From Blastococcus sp. CT_GayMR20 (GTDB taxonomy: Bacteria; Actinomycetota; Actinomycetes; Mycobacteriales; Geodermatophilaceae), in contig NZ_SPQM01000170.1 in NCBI RefSeq assembly GCF_004570345.1, positions 1-8,785 on the forward strand: 8,785 nt of DNA. Reading direction: 5' to 3'. Shown here in pieces: positions 1 to 7,094 of this stretch. The notes under the pieces were generated by a model. It searched no databases. It worked only from the letters and a program-made list of their open reading frames with translations, and had not been told where the DNA came from. A program made the translations under genes and the position numbers. Numbering within the stretch: the first letter of the stretch is position 1; the number at the start of each line of letters is the position of its first letter.

Positions 1-2
1 AC

Positions 3-1691
3 AACGCCGGCCTGCAGCACGTGGCCCCGCTGCACGAGTTCCCCGTCGACCGCTTCTCCTACATCCTGCGGCTGATGCTGGAGGCCCCGTTCCGGCTGGT
101 CCGCGGCGCGCTGCCGCACATGTACGACCCGACCCGGCGTGACACGTACATGAGGGTGACCGACGGCTCGGTGTCCGCCCGGTTCCAGGCGCTGCGCCTC
201 CCCATGGGAGCCGGTCTCGGCGGCCTGGTGGCCCAGCGGGCCGCTCCCTACGCGACGGCGAGCTACTTCGAGGACGCGCGCTTCCGGCACACCAGCGAGA
301 TCAACGACGGCGTCCGTGACGAGGGGCTCGTCGCGATCCTCGGGGTGCCGCTGATCCGGGGCTCCCAGGTGATCGGCGTCCTCTACGCCGCCGACCGCGC
401 CGAGCGCAGCTTCGACCGGTCGGAGGTCGCCCTCCTCGGCTCCCTCGCGGCGCACGCGGCGATCGCACTCGACAACGCCCGCCTGCTCGAGGAGACGCGG
501 GCCGCCCTCGACGAGCTGTCGGCCGCCAGCCGGGAGCGCCGGGCCTACACCGCCTCGGTGGAGCGGGCCGCGAGCGCGCACGACCGGTTCATCGACGTCG
601 TCCTCCGGGGCGGCGGGGTCGAGGACGTCGCCGTCGCCGTCACGGAGGCGCTGGGCGGCAGCATCACCGTGCTGGACGAGGAGGGCAGAGGAACCCCGGA
701 GGGCTCCCCCACCGGCGCGGGCCTGCCGCCCGACCCCGCGGGAGCGCTGGCGATGTCCCGCACCACCGGCCGCACGGTGCGCGACGGAAGCTGGTGGACC
801 GCCGCGGTCACCGTGGACAGCGAGCTGCTGGGCGGGCTGGTCCTGCACCGGGACGACGAACTCTCCGACTCCGACCAGCGCATCCTCGAGCGCGCCGCCC
901 TCGTCACGGCGCTGCTGCTGCTCATCCGCCGCACCGCGGGCGAGGCCGAGAACCGCGTGCGCGGCGAACTGCTCGAGGAGCTGCTGGGCCCGACGGTGCG
1001 CGATCCGGACGGGCTCCGGGAGCGGGCGCGGCGGCTGGGTGCGGACCTCGACCGCCCGCACGCCGTCGTGGTGGCCCGGGTGGAGGAGCGCTGCCGTGGA
1101 CGGGCCCTGGCCGCGGCGACCCACCTGGCGGCGACCCGCGGTGGCCTGGCCGGCGCGCACGACGGCTGTGTGGTGCTCTGCCTGCCCGACGTCGAGCCCG
1201 ACGTGGCGGCCGCCACCGTGTGCCGGGAGCTGAGCGGTGCCGCCGGCCCGGTGACCGTCGGCGGGGCGGGGCCGGTCCGGGGGCCGGGTGCCGTCGGCGC
1301 CGCCCACGAGGAGGCGGCCCGCTGCGCGGCGACGCTCGTGGCGCTGGGCCGGACGGGCGGCTCGGCCAGCGCGGCGGAGCTGGGCTTCTTCGGCCTGCTG
1401 GTCGGCGACGGCCGGGACGTGCGGGGCTTCGTCGAGACCACGCTCGGGCCCGTGCTGGAGTACGACGCCAAGCGCGGCACCGAGCTCGGGGCGACGCTGC
1501 AGGCGTTCTTCCAGGCCGGCGCCTCCCCCGCGCGTGCCGCCGAGGCCCTGCGCGTGCACGTCAACACCGTCACGCAGCGCCTGGAACGGGTCGGACGGCT
1601 GCTCGGCACGGACTGGAACTCGCCCGGCCGCGCCTTGGAGGTGCAGCTCGCCCTGCGGCTGCACCGCCTGACCGGCGCCGTCCCCGACTGA
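3..1691 (+). CDS. GAF-domain PucR/CdaR-type HTH transcriptional regulator, 5'-partial (left copy)
   Basis: Probable cytoplasmic DNA-binding regulator with an N-terminal sensory GAF domain; ligand and targets are unknown. The frame is open to the window edge, so the gene probably starts outside. The first start codon inside is GTG at 21, and residues below are counted from it (556 aa). A GAF domain spans about 35-158, with the run ARFQALRLPMGAGLGGLVAQ near 53 and EGLVAILGVPLIRGSQVIGVLYAADR-like sequence near 101-127. A helical, probably coiled-coil linker follows to about 190. A second sensor-like section runs to about 300, then a CdaR GGDEF-like region at about 320-450. The PucR C-terminal helix-turn-helix lies at about 488-550 (RVHVNTVTQRLERVGRLLGT). 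This order is typical of actinobacterial PucR/CdaR regulators. Residues 1-35 fit the expected first GAF helix and strand poorly. The gene ends 114 bases before the next gene on the same strand. Confidence 0.85.
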   Translation, partial: NAGLQHVAPLHEFPVDRFSYILRLMLEAPFRLVRGALPHMYDPTRRDTYMRVTDGSVSARFQALRLPMGAGLGGLVAQRAAPYATASYFEDARFRHTSEINDGVRDEGLVAILGVPLIRGSQVIGVLYAADRAERSFDRSEVALLGSLAAHAAIALDNARLLEETRAALDELSAASRERRAYTASVERAASAHDRFIDVVLRGGGVEDVAVAVTEALGGSITVLDEEGRGTPEGSPTGAGLPPDPAGALAMSRTTGRTVRDGSWWTAAVTVDSELLGGLVLHRDDELSDSDQRILERAALVTALLLLIRRTAGEAENRVRGELLEELLGPTVRDPDGLRERARRLGADLDRPHAVVVARVEERCRGRALAAATHLAATRGGLAGAHDGCVVLCLPDVEPDVAAATVCRELSGAAGPVTVGGAGPVRGPGAVGAAHEEAARCAATLVALGRTGGSASAAELGFFGLLVGDGRDVRGFVETTLGPVLEYDAKRGTELGATLQAFFQAGASPARAAEALRVHVNTVTQRLERVGRLLGTDWNSPGRALEVQLALRLHRLTGAVPD

Positions 1692-1805
1692 CCGCGACCG
1701 ATCAGCCGTCCCAGCAGGCCCACGGGGACGTGCCGGCCATGGGACGACGGTCGGCAGCGGCACCACGTCCGGTCACGGCCGAACGTCCCCTCCTACGCTG
1801 GACCG
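1692..1805 (+). promoter_or_regulatory. Intergenic region with probable leaderless promoter (left copy)
   Basis: This stretch separates the regulator from the 293-aa protein gene. A TACGCT at 1794-1799 matches the actinobacterial -10 consensus TANNNT. It lies six bases before the GTG at 1806, so transcription would begin at or next to the start codon, giving a leaderless mRNA. No convincing Shine-Dalgarno precedes the GTG, which agrees with this. The -35 region (about 1771-1776, GGTCAC) is weak. A short possible hairpin (CGTCCC 1708-1713 with GGGACG 1725-1730) has no T-run and is not convincing as a terminator. Promoter function is inferred. Confidence 0.4.
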
Positions 1806-2687
1806 GTGCCCGTGCTCCTCGACCTCCTGCCGCCCGAGGTCTGGACGGCGCGCTCCGCCGCGCACGCGGAACGGGTCGACGCCCTCACAGCGGGCGCCCG
1901 TGCGCGCCGGGCGGCCGGGCAGCGCCATCCGGTCGAGGACTTCCTCTACGAGTACTACAACACCCGGCCGTCGACGTTGCGGCGCTGGCACCCCGGTCCG
2001 CACGTCGCGCTGACCGGGCCGGCTCCGCACGGGGACTGGCGCTGGTACGCGACGGACGGCGGGACCGTGCGCCTGGACGTCGACGCCTTCCTCGCCGACC
2101 GCGGGGACACCGTCCGGTTCGTGCAGGGGCTCCTCGCCGCCACCGCCCGGCGGCCGGCGTTCACCGGCTGCTTCGGGCTGCACGAATGGGCGATGGTCTA
2201 CCGCGCCGGCGAGCACCGGCACACCGTCCCGCTGCGGCTCGGCCAGGCCGGCACGAACGCCGTCGTCGAGGCGCACCCCGTCCGGTGCACCCACTTCGAC
2301 GCCTTCCGCTTCTTCACGCCCGCCGCCGTCGGGCTCAACCGGGTGCGACCGACCCGTGCCACCCAGCCCGAGCTCGAGCAGCCCGGCTGCCTGCACGCCA
2401 CGATGGACCTCTACAAGTGGGCGCTGAAGCTCTCCCCCGCGACGCCGTCCGAACTGGTCGCCGACTGCTTCGAGCTCGCCGCCGACGTCCGGACGCTGGA
2501 CATGCGGGCGTCCCCGTACGACCTGCGTGACCACGGCTACGAGCCGGTGGCGATCGAGACCCCCGAGGGCAAGGCGGAGTACGTCGCTGCCCAGCGCGGG
2601 TTCGCCGAGCGCGGCGCCGTCCTCCGCTCCCGGCTGGTCGACGTGTGCGATGCGCTGTCCGATCCGGGACGTACGGTCGACGGGTGA
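1806..2687 (+). CDS. Conserved actinobacterial protein, often labelled 3-methyladenine DNA glycosylase (left copy)
   Basis: A complete 293-aa protein starting at GTG 1806; another GTG at 1812 is an alternative start. It resembles a family widespread in actinobacteria and commonly labelled 3-methyladenine DNA glycosylase. That label is recalled, not demonstrated: I see no helix-hairpin-helix motif or recognisable glycosylase catalytic residues, so DNA-repair activity is unproven. Conserved-looking blocks are HPVEDFLYEYYNTRPSTLRR (41-60), GLHEWAMVYR (124-133), HFDAFRFFTPAA (163-174) and MDLYKWALKL (200-209), all rich in aromatic residues and histidines. No signal peptide or membrane segment is visible, so it is probably cytoplasmic. 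Its stop overlaps the phosphatase start in a GTGA, which indicates a translationally coupled operon. The putative leaderless promoter lies immediately upstream. Confidence 0.82.
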   Translation: MPVLLDLLPPEVWTARSAAHAERVDALTAGARARRAAGQRHPVEDFLYEYYNTRPSTLRRWHPGPHVALTGPAPHGDWRWYATDGGTVRLDVDAFLADRGDTVRFVQGLLAATARRPAFTGCFGLHEWAMVYRAGEHRHTVPLRLGQAGTNAVVEAHPVRCTHFDAFRFFTPAAVGLNRVRPTRATQPELEQPGCLHATMDLYKWALKLSPATPSELVADCFELAADVRTLDMRASPYDLRDHGYEPVAIETPEGKAEYVAAQRGFAERGAVLRSRLVDVCDALSDPGRTVDG

Positions 2688-3514
2688 CCTCCACGCGCAC
2701 CGGCCGCTGGGTGCGGCTCGACGGCACCACCAACACCCGCGACCTCGGCGGCCTGCCCACCACCGACGGCGGCACGACGGTGCCGGGCCGCATCCTGCGC
2801 AGCGACAACCTGCAGACCCTCAGCGAGGACGACGTCCGGCGGCTCGTGGGCGAGATCGGCCTGCGCGAGGTGATCGACCTGCGGACCACCGCGGAGATCC
2901 TGCTGGAGGGGCGCGGCCCGCTGCGGGACGTCGACGAGGTCACCCACCGCCACTTCAGCCTGCTGCCCGAGCGGGGCCACCACACCGACGTCTTCGCCGT
3001 CGAGGAGTCCGACCCGGCCGACCTGCCGGAGGGCTGGCTGGAGTCGCTCCTCCCGCGGCAGGTCGCCGAGCACGACGAGGGGGAGCCGCCCGCCGTCCGT
3101 TCCTACCTGGGCTACCTCGGGCAGCGTGCCGACAACGTGGTCGCCGCGCTCCGGGCCCTCACGGCGACCGACGAGGGCGCCTCGGTGGTGCACTGCGCCG
3201 CCGGCAAGGACCGGACAGGTGTCGTGTGCGCGCTGGCCCTGGCGGTCGCCGGTGTGGGGCACGACGACATCGTGGCCGACTACGCGATGACGGCCGAGGT
3301 GATCGACGCCCTGGTCGCCAAGCTCGCCGCGTCACCGACGTACGCCGAGGACATGGTCAGCCGGGACGTCACCAGCCACACGCCCCGGGCGGCGACGATG
3401 GACCGCGTGCTGCGGCTGCTCGACGAGCGGTACGGCGGGCCGACCGGCTGGCTGGAGACGCACGGCTTCGGCGCCGACGAGCAGGCCCGGCTGAGGTCCC
3501 GCCTCCGGGAGTGA
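2684..3514 (+). CDS. PtpB-like tyrosine/serine protein phosphatase (left copy)
   Basis: A predicted cysteine-dependent phosphatase of 276 aa that hydrolyses phosphate esters, probably phosphotyrosine in proteins; the substrate is unknown. The P-loop HCAAGKDRTG fits HCX5R, with nucleophile Cys171 and phosphate-binding Arg177. The N-terminal segment TTNTRDLGGLPTTDGG, followed by GRILRSDNLQTLSEDD, is characteristic of the Y_phosphatase3 / mycobacterial PtpB-like family, and the length suits it. No signal peptide is seen. GTG 2684 is preferred over the in-frame ATG at 2645 because it forms a GTGA overlap with the upstream stop and puts the family's conserved N-terminus about ten residues in. Translation is probably coupled to the upstream gene. 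The stop lies 4 bases from the convergent cyclase stop. Mycobacterial PtpB is secreted into host cells, but nothing here indicates export. Confidence 0.9.
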   Translation: MTSTRTGRWVRLDGTTNTRDLGGLPTTDGGTTVPGRILRSDNLQTLSEDDVRRLVGEIGLREVIDLRTTAEILLEGRGPLRDVDEVTHRHFSLLPERGHHTDVFAVEESDPADLPEGWLESLLPRQVAEHDEGEPPAVRSYLGYLGQRADNVVAALRALTATDEGASVVHCAAGKDRTGVVCALALAVAGVGHDDIVADYAMTAEVIDALVAKLAASPTYAEDMVSRDVTSHTPRAATMDRVLRLLDERYGGPTGWLETHGFGADEQARLRSRLRE

Positions 3515-3518
3515 CCCG

Positions 3519-4453
3519 TCAGCGGGCGGACCGGTGGCCTTGCTTGTGCCGGTACATGGCCGCGTCGGCCTCACGGAGCAGCTGCTCCGCGGTGCCGTCG
3601 GAACCGACGGCGTGGACCGCGACACCGACGCTGGTGCCGACCGCCACGTCGGTCCCGTCCAGCCGGAAGGGCTCGGCGAAGCAGCCGGTGACCCGGTCGG
3701 CCAGCCGGCGGGCGTCCTCCGGGGACACCAGGCCGGGCAGGATGATCGCGAACTCGTCGCCGCTGAGCCGCCCGACGGTGTCCCCGGGCCGGACCACGCC
3801 GCGCAGTCGCGCCGCCACCTGACGGAGCAGCTCGTCGCCGGCCGCGTGACCGAGGGTGTCGTTGACCTCCTTGAAGCGGTCGAGGTCGCAGAACAGGACG
3901 GCGACGTGGGCGCCCTCGGCGGCGGTCGGGATGCCGGCCACGAGGCGGTCGAGGAAGAGCACGCGGTTGGGCAGTCCGGTCAGCGCGTCGTGCGTGGCCT
4001 GGTGGCTCACCGTCGCCAGCAGCCGGGCCTTCTGCAGGGCCGTCGTCGCCTGGTCGCCGACACCTCGGAGCCGGGCCATGACGTCCCCGTCGAGCTGCGT
4101 GGGCGCCTGCCCCCTGGTCCACCCGGCGGTGGCGACACCCAGGAACGTCGTGCCGGCCAGCAGGGGCACCGCGACGACGTCGGACGTGCCGACCCCGTCG
4201 AGGAGCCGCCGCAGCGCCGGGCTGCTCGTGTCGCTGGAGATGATCCGGGGCTCCCGGTCGGTGAGCATGCCGACGAGCTCGGGGACGTCCTCGGCGCGCA
4301 GCGCGGTGGTCTGCAGCAGGTCGGCGCCGGCGTCGGTCAGCCCGGTCGAGGCGTGCGACCGCAGCGAGCCCGTGGCCGGGTCCCACATCAGGATGCCGGC
4401 GCTCGTGCAGCCGACGATCCGCGGCAGCGCCTCGCTGACGATGTCGCTGACCG
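3519..4453 (-). CDS. GAF-GGDEF diguanylate cyclase, N-terminus cut at palindrome centre (longer left copy)
   Basis: Predicted to make the second messenger c-di-GMP from two GTP. About 310 C-terminal residues remain; the 5' end is lost at the centre. A GAF domain fills roughly the first 140 residues, starting with SDIVSEALPRIVG-like sequence encoded in the spacer. A helix leads to HDALTGLPNR (about 154), the usual start of a GGDEF domain. The domain contains FCDLDRFKEVNDTLGHAAGD, which holds the metal-binding Asp, then the active-site motif as SGDEF (3750-3764) instead of GGDEF. The inhibitory I-site RPGD (3780-3791) is intact, five residues before it. The C-terminus has the usual ADAAMYRHKQ. 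The Ser variant occurs in some active cyclases, so activity is plausible. There is no membrane segment in the visible part. The gene is convergent with the phosphatase. Reading beyond 4453 enters antisense sequence and is not native. Confidence 0.88.
4333..4453. other. Palindrome spacer (unpaired centre)
   Basis: These 121 bases occur once and separate the two arms. On the minus strand they encode about 40 residues of the cyclase GAF domain, in frame with the left copy. On the plus strand, in frame with the right copy, they give arginine- and alanine-rich sequence with no GAF character. The spacer therefore belongs to the left arm. CGGTCAGC at 4334-4341 can pair with GCTGACCG at 4446-4453, next to the arms and separated from perfect register by one extra T at 4333. 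Confidence 0.95.
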
Positions 4454-5267
4454 CGCCGGCGCCGACCTGCTGCAGACCACCGCGCTGCGCGCCGAGGACG
4501 TCCCCGAGCTCGTCGGCATGCTCACCGACCGGGAGCCCCGGATCATCTCCAGCGACACGAGCAGCCCGGCGCTGCGGCGGCTCCTCGACGGGGTCGGCAC
4601 GTCCGACGTCGTCGCGGTGCCCCTGCTGGCCGGCACGACGTTCCTGGGTGTCGCCACCGCCGGGTGGACCAGGGGGCAGGCGCCCACGCAGCTCGACGGG
4701 GACGTCATGGCCCGGCTCCGAGGTGTCGGCGACCAGGCGACGACGGCCCTGCAGAAGGCCCGGCTGCTGGCGACGGTGAGCCACCAGGCCACGCACGACG
4801 CGCTGACCGGACTGCCCAACCGCGTGCTCTTCCTCGACCGCCTCGTGGCCGGCATCCCGACCGCCGCCGAGGGCGCCCACGTCGCCGTCCTGTTCTGCGA
4901 CCTCGACCGCTTCAAGGAGGTCAACGACACCCTCGGTCACGCGGCCGGCGACGAGCTGCTCCGTCAGGTGGCGGCGCGACTGCGCGGCGTGGTCCGGCCC
5001 GGGGACACCGTCGGGCGGCTCAGCGGCGACGAGTTCGCGATCATCCTGCCCGGCCTGGTGTCCCCGGAGGACGCCCGCCGGCTGGCCGACCGGGTCACCG
5101 GCTGCTTCGCCGAGCCCTTCCGGCTGGACGGGACCGACGTGGCGGTCGGCACCAGCGTCGGTGTCGCGGTCCACGCCGTCGGTTCCGACGGCACCGCGGA
5201 GCAGCTGCTCCGTGAGGCCGACGCGGCCATGTACCGGCACAAGCAAGGCCACCGGTCCGCCCGCTGA
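4454..5267 (+). pseudogene. GAF-GGDEF diguanylate cyclase fragment (shorter right copy)
   Basis: A mirror duplicate of the minus-strand cyclase, starting abruptly at the arm boundary. About 270 residues remain: the second part of the GAF domain (from AGADLLQTTALR) and the complete GGDEF domain with SGDEF at 5022-5036 and I-site RPGD at 4995-5006. It lacks the roughly 40 GAF residues that the left copy keeps in the spacer, and it has no native start. The frame stays open back through the spacer and the left arm to a GTG at 3534, giving a 577-codon ORF, but the part before 4454 is antisense or out-of-frame sequence. If the palindrome is an artefact, this gene does not exist in the genome. Confidence 0.8.
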
Positions 5268-5271
5268 CGGG

Positions 5272-6102
5272 TCACTCCCGGAGGCGGGACCTCAGCCGGG
5301 CCTGCTCGTCGGCGCCGAAGCCGTGCGTCTCCAGCCAGCCGGTCGGCCCGCCGTACCGCTCGTCGAGCAGCCGCAGCACGCGGTCCATCGTCGCCGCCCG
5401 GGGCGTGTGGCTGGTGACGTCCCGGCTGACCATGTCCTCGGCGTACGTCGGTGACGCGGCGAGCTTGGCGACCAGGGCGTCGATCACCTCGGCCGTCATC
5501 GCGTAGTCGGCCACGATGTCGTCGTGCCCCACACCGGCGACCGCCAGGGCCAGCGCGCACACGACACCTGTCCGGTCCTTGCCGGCGGCGCAGTGCACCA
5601 CCGAGGCGCCCTCGTCGGTCGCCGTGAGGGCCCGGAGCGCGGCGACCACGTTGTCGGCACGCTGCCCGAGGTAGCCCAGGTAGGAACGGACGGCGGGCGG
5701 CTCCCCCTCGTCGTGCTCGGCGACCTGCCGCGGGAGGAGCGACTCCAGCCAGCCCTCCGGCAGGTCGGCCGGGTCGGACTCCTCGACGGCGAAGACGTCG
5801 GTGTGGTGGCCCCGCTCGGGCAGCAGGCTGAAGTGGCGGTGGGTGACCTCGTCGACGTCCCGCAGCGGGCCGCGCCCCTCCAGCAGGATCTCCGCGGTGG
5901 TCCGCAGGTCGATCACCTCGCGCAGGCCGATCTCGCCCACGAGCCGCCGGACGTCGTCCTCGCTGAGGGTCTGCAGGTTGTCGCTGCGCAGGATGCGGCC
6001 CGGCACCGTCGTGCCGCCGTCGGTGGTGGGCAGGCCGCCGAGGTCGCGGGTGTTGGTGGTGCCGTCGAGCCGCACCCAGCGGCCGGTGCGCGTGGAGGTC
6101 AC
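5272..6102 (-). CDS. PtpB-like tyrosine/serine protein phosphatase (right copy)
   Basis: Identical 276-aa mirror duplicate of the plus-strand phosphatase at 2684-3514, with the same HCAAGKDRTG P-loop (Cys171, Arg177) and the same GTGA overlap with the upstream gene (overlap at 6099-6102). It lies 4 bases from the stop of the cyclase fragment. Function and limits are as for the left copy. Its separate existence in the genome depends on the palindrome being real. Confidence 0.85.
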   Translation of the reverse strand: MTSTRTGRWVRLDGTTNTRDLGGLPTTDGGTTVPGRILRSDNLQTLSEDDVRRLVGEIGLREVIDLRTTAEILLEGRGPLRDVDEVTHRHFSLLPERGHHTDVFAVEESDPADLPEGWLESLLPRQVAEHDEGEPPAVRSYLGYLGQRADNVVAALRALTATDEGASVVHCAAGKDRTGVVCALALAVAGVGHDDIVADYAMTAEVIDALVAKLAASPTYAEDMVSRDVTSHTPRAATMDRVLRLLDERYGGPTGWLETHGFGADEQARLRSRLRE

Positions 6103-6980
6103 CCGTCGACCGTACGTCCCGGATCGGACAGCGCATCGCACACGTCGACCAGCCGGGAGCGGAGGACGGCGCCGCGCTCGGCGAACCCGCGCTGGGCAGC
6201 GACGTACTCCGCCTTGCCCTCGGGGGTCTCGATCGCCACCGGCTCGTAGCCGTGGTCACGCAGGTCGTACGGGGACGCCCGCATGTCCAGCGTCCGGACG
6301 TCGGCGGCGAGCTCGAAGCAGTCGGCGACCAGTTCGGACGGCGTCGCGGGGGAGAGCTTCAGCGCCCACTTGTAGAGGTCCATCGTGGCGTGCAGGCAGC
6401 CGGGCTGCTCGAGCTCGGGCTGGGTGGCACGGGTCGGTCGCACCCGGTTGAGCCCGACGGCGGCGGGCGTGAAGAAGCGGAAGGCGTCGAAGTGGGTGCA
6501 CCGGACGGGGTGCGCCTCGACGACGGCGTTCGTGCCGGCCTGGCCGAGCCGCAGCGGGACGGTGTGCCGGTGCTCGCCGGCGCGGTAGACCATCGCCCAT
6601 TCGTGCAGCCCGAAGCAGCCGGTGAACGCCGGCCGCCGGGCGGTGGCGGCGAGGAGCCCCTGCACGAACCGGACGGTGTCCCCGCGGTCGGCGAGGAAGG
6701 CGTCGACGTCCAGGCGCACGGTCCCGCCGTCCGTCGCGTACCAGCGCCAGTCCCCGTGCGGAGCCGGCCCGGTCAGCGCGACGTGCGGACCGGGGTGCCA
6801 GCGCCGCAACGTCGACGGCCGGGTGTTGTAGTACTCGTAGAGGAAGTCCTCGACCGGATGGCGCTGCCCGGCCGCCCGGCGCGCACGGGCGCCCGCTGTG
6901 AGGGCGTCGACCCGTTCCGCGTGCGCGGCGGAGCGCGCCGTCCAGACCTCGGGCGGCAGGAGGTCGAGGAGCACGGGCAC
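6099..6980 (-). CDS. Conserved actinobacterial protein, often labelled 3-methyladenine DNA glycosylase (right copy)
   Basis: Identical 293-aa mirror duplicate of the gene at 1806-2687, starting at the GTG at 6978-6980 and coupled by a GTGA overlap to the phosphatase copy. The same caution applies: the glycosylase name is a family label, with no catalytic motif seen. It is probably a duplicate created by the fold-back and not a true paralogue, since it shows no divergence. Confidence 0.78.
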   Translation of the reverse strand: MPVLLDLLPPEVWTARSAAHAERVDALTAGARARRAAGQRHPVEDFLYEYYNTRPSTLRRWHPGPHVALTGPAPHGDWRWYATDGGTVRLDVDAFLADRGDTVRFVQGLLAATARRPAFTGCFGLHEWAMVYRAGEHRHTVPLRLGQAGTNAVVEAHPVRCTHFDAFRFFTPAAVGLNRVRPTRATQPELEQPGCLHATMDLYKWALKLSPATPSELVADCFELAADVRTLDMRASPYDLRDHGYEPVAIETPEGKAEYVAAQRGFAERGAVLRSRLVDVCDALSDPGRTVDG

Positions 6981-7094
6981 CGGTCCAGCGTAGGAGGGGA
7001 CGTTCGGCCGTGACCGGACGTGGTGCCGCTGCCGACCGTCGTCCCATGGCCGGCACGTCCCCGTGGGCCTGCTGGGACGGCTGATCGGTCGCGG
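6981..7094 (-). promoter_or_regulatory. Intergenic region with probable leaderless promoter (right copy)
   Basis: Exact reverse complement of 1692-1805, compared directly base by base. The TACGCT -10-like element falls at 6987-6992 on the minus strand, six bases before the GTG start of the 293-aa protein copy. Promoter function is inferred. Confidence 0.38.

Larger units (their letters stand above)
1..4332 (+). repeat. Left arm of giant inverted repeat
   Basis: This arm is the reverse complement of 4454-8785, with base i pairing with base 8786-i. I compared the outermost bases, the 1692-1805 intergenic stretch and the inner boundary directly. Identical mirrored translations in several frames cover the genes. 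The inner boundary is exact: base 4332 (G) pairs with 4454 (C), while 4333 (T) does not pair with 4453 (G). The arm carries four genes and no transposase, integrase or terminal-repeat structure. It is inferred to be the native copy because the spacer continues its cyclase gene in frame. Confidence 0.97.

Noticed and set aside
1708..1730. Rho-independent terminator after the regulator (CGTCCC paired with GGGACG)
   Set aside because: The stem is six base pairs with an 11-base loop and no T-run. Such short matches are common by chance in DNA this GC-rich.
545..2530. Long alternative-frame ORFs over the regulator and the 293-aa gene (392 codons on -, 578 codons on +) and their mirror images
   Set aside because: They are Arg/Ala/Pro- or Ser-rich shadow frames typical of high-GC DNA. 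They overlap genes with recognisable domains and show no domain of their own.
3515..3526. Bidirectional terminator between the convergent phosphatase and cyclase genes (CCCG-TCAG-CGGG)
   Set aside because: A four-base-pair stem overlapping the cyclase stop codon, with no T-run, is too weak to call.
4333..4453. Palindrome centre as a replication origin, attachment site or telomere hairpin
   Set aside because: There are no iterons, DnaA-box clusters, AT-rich stretch or telomere-like small palindromes. The sequence is ordinary GAF coding DNA.
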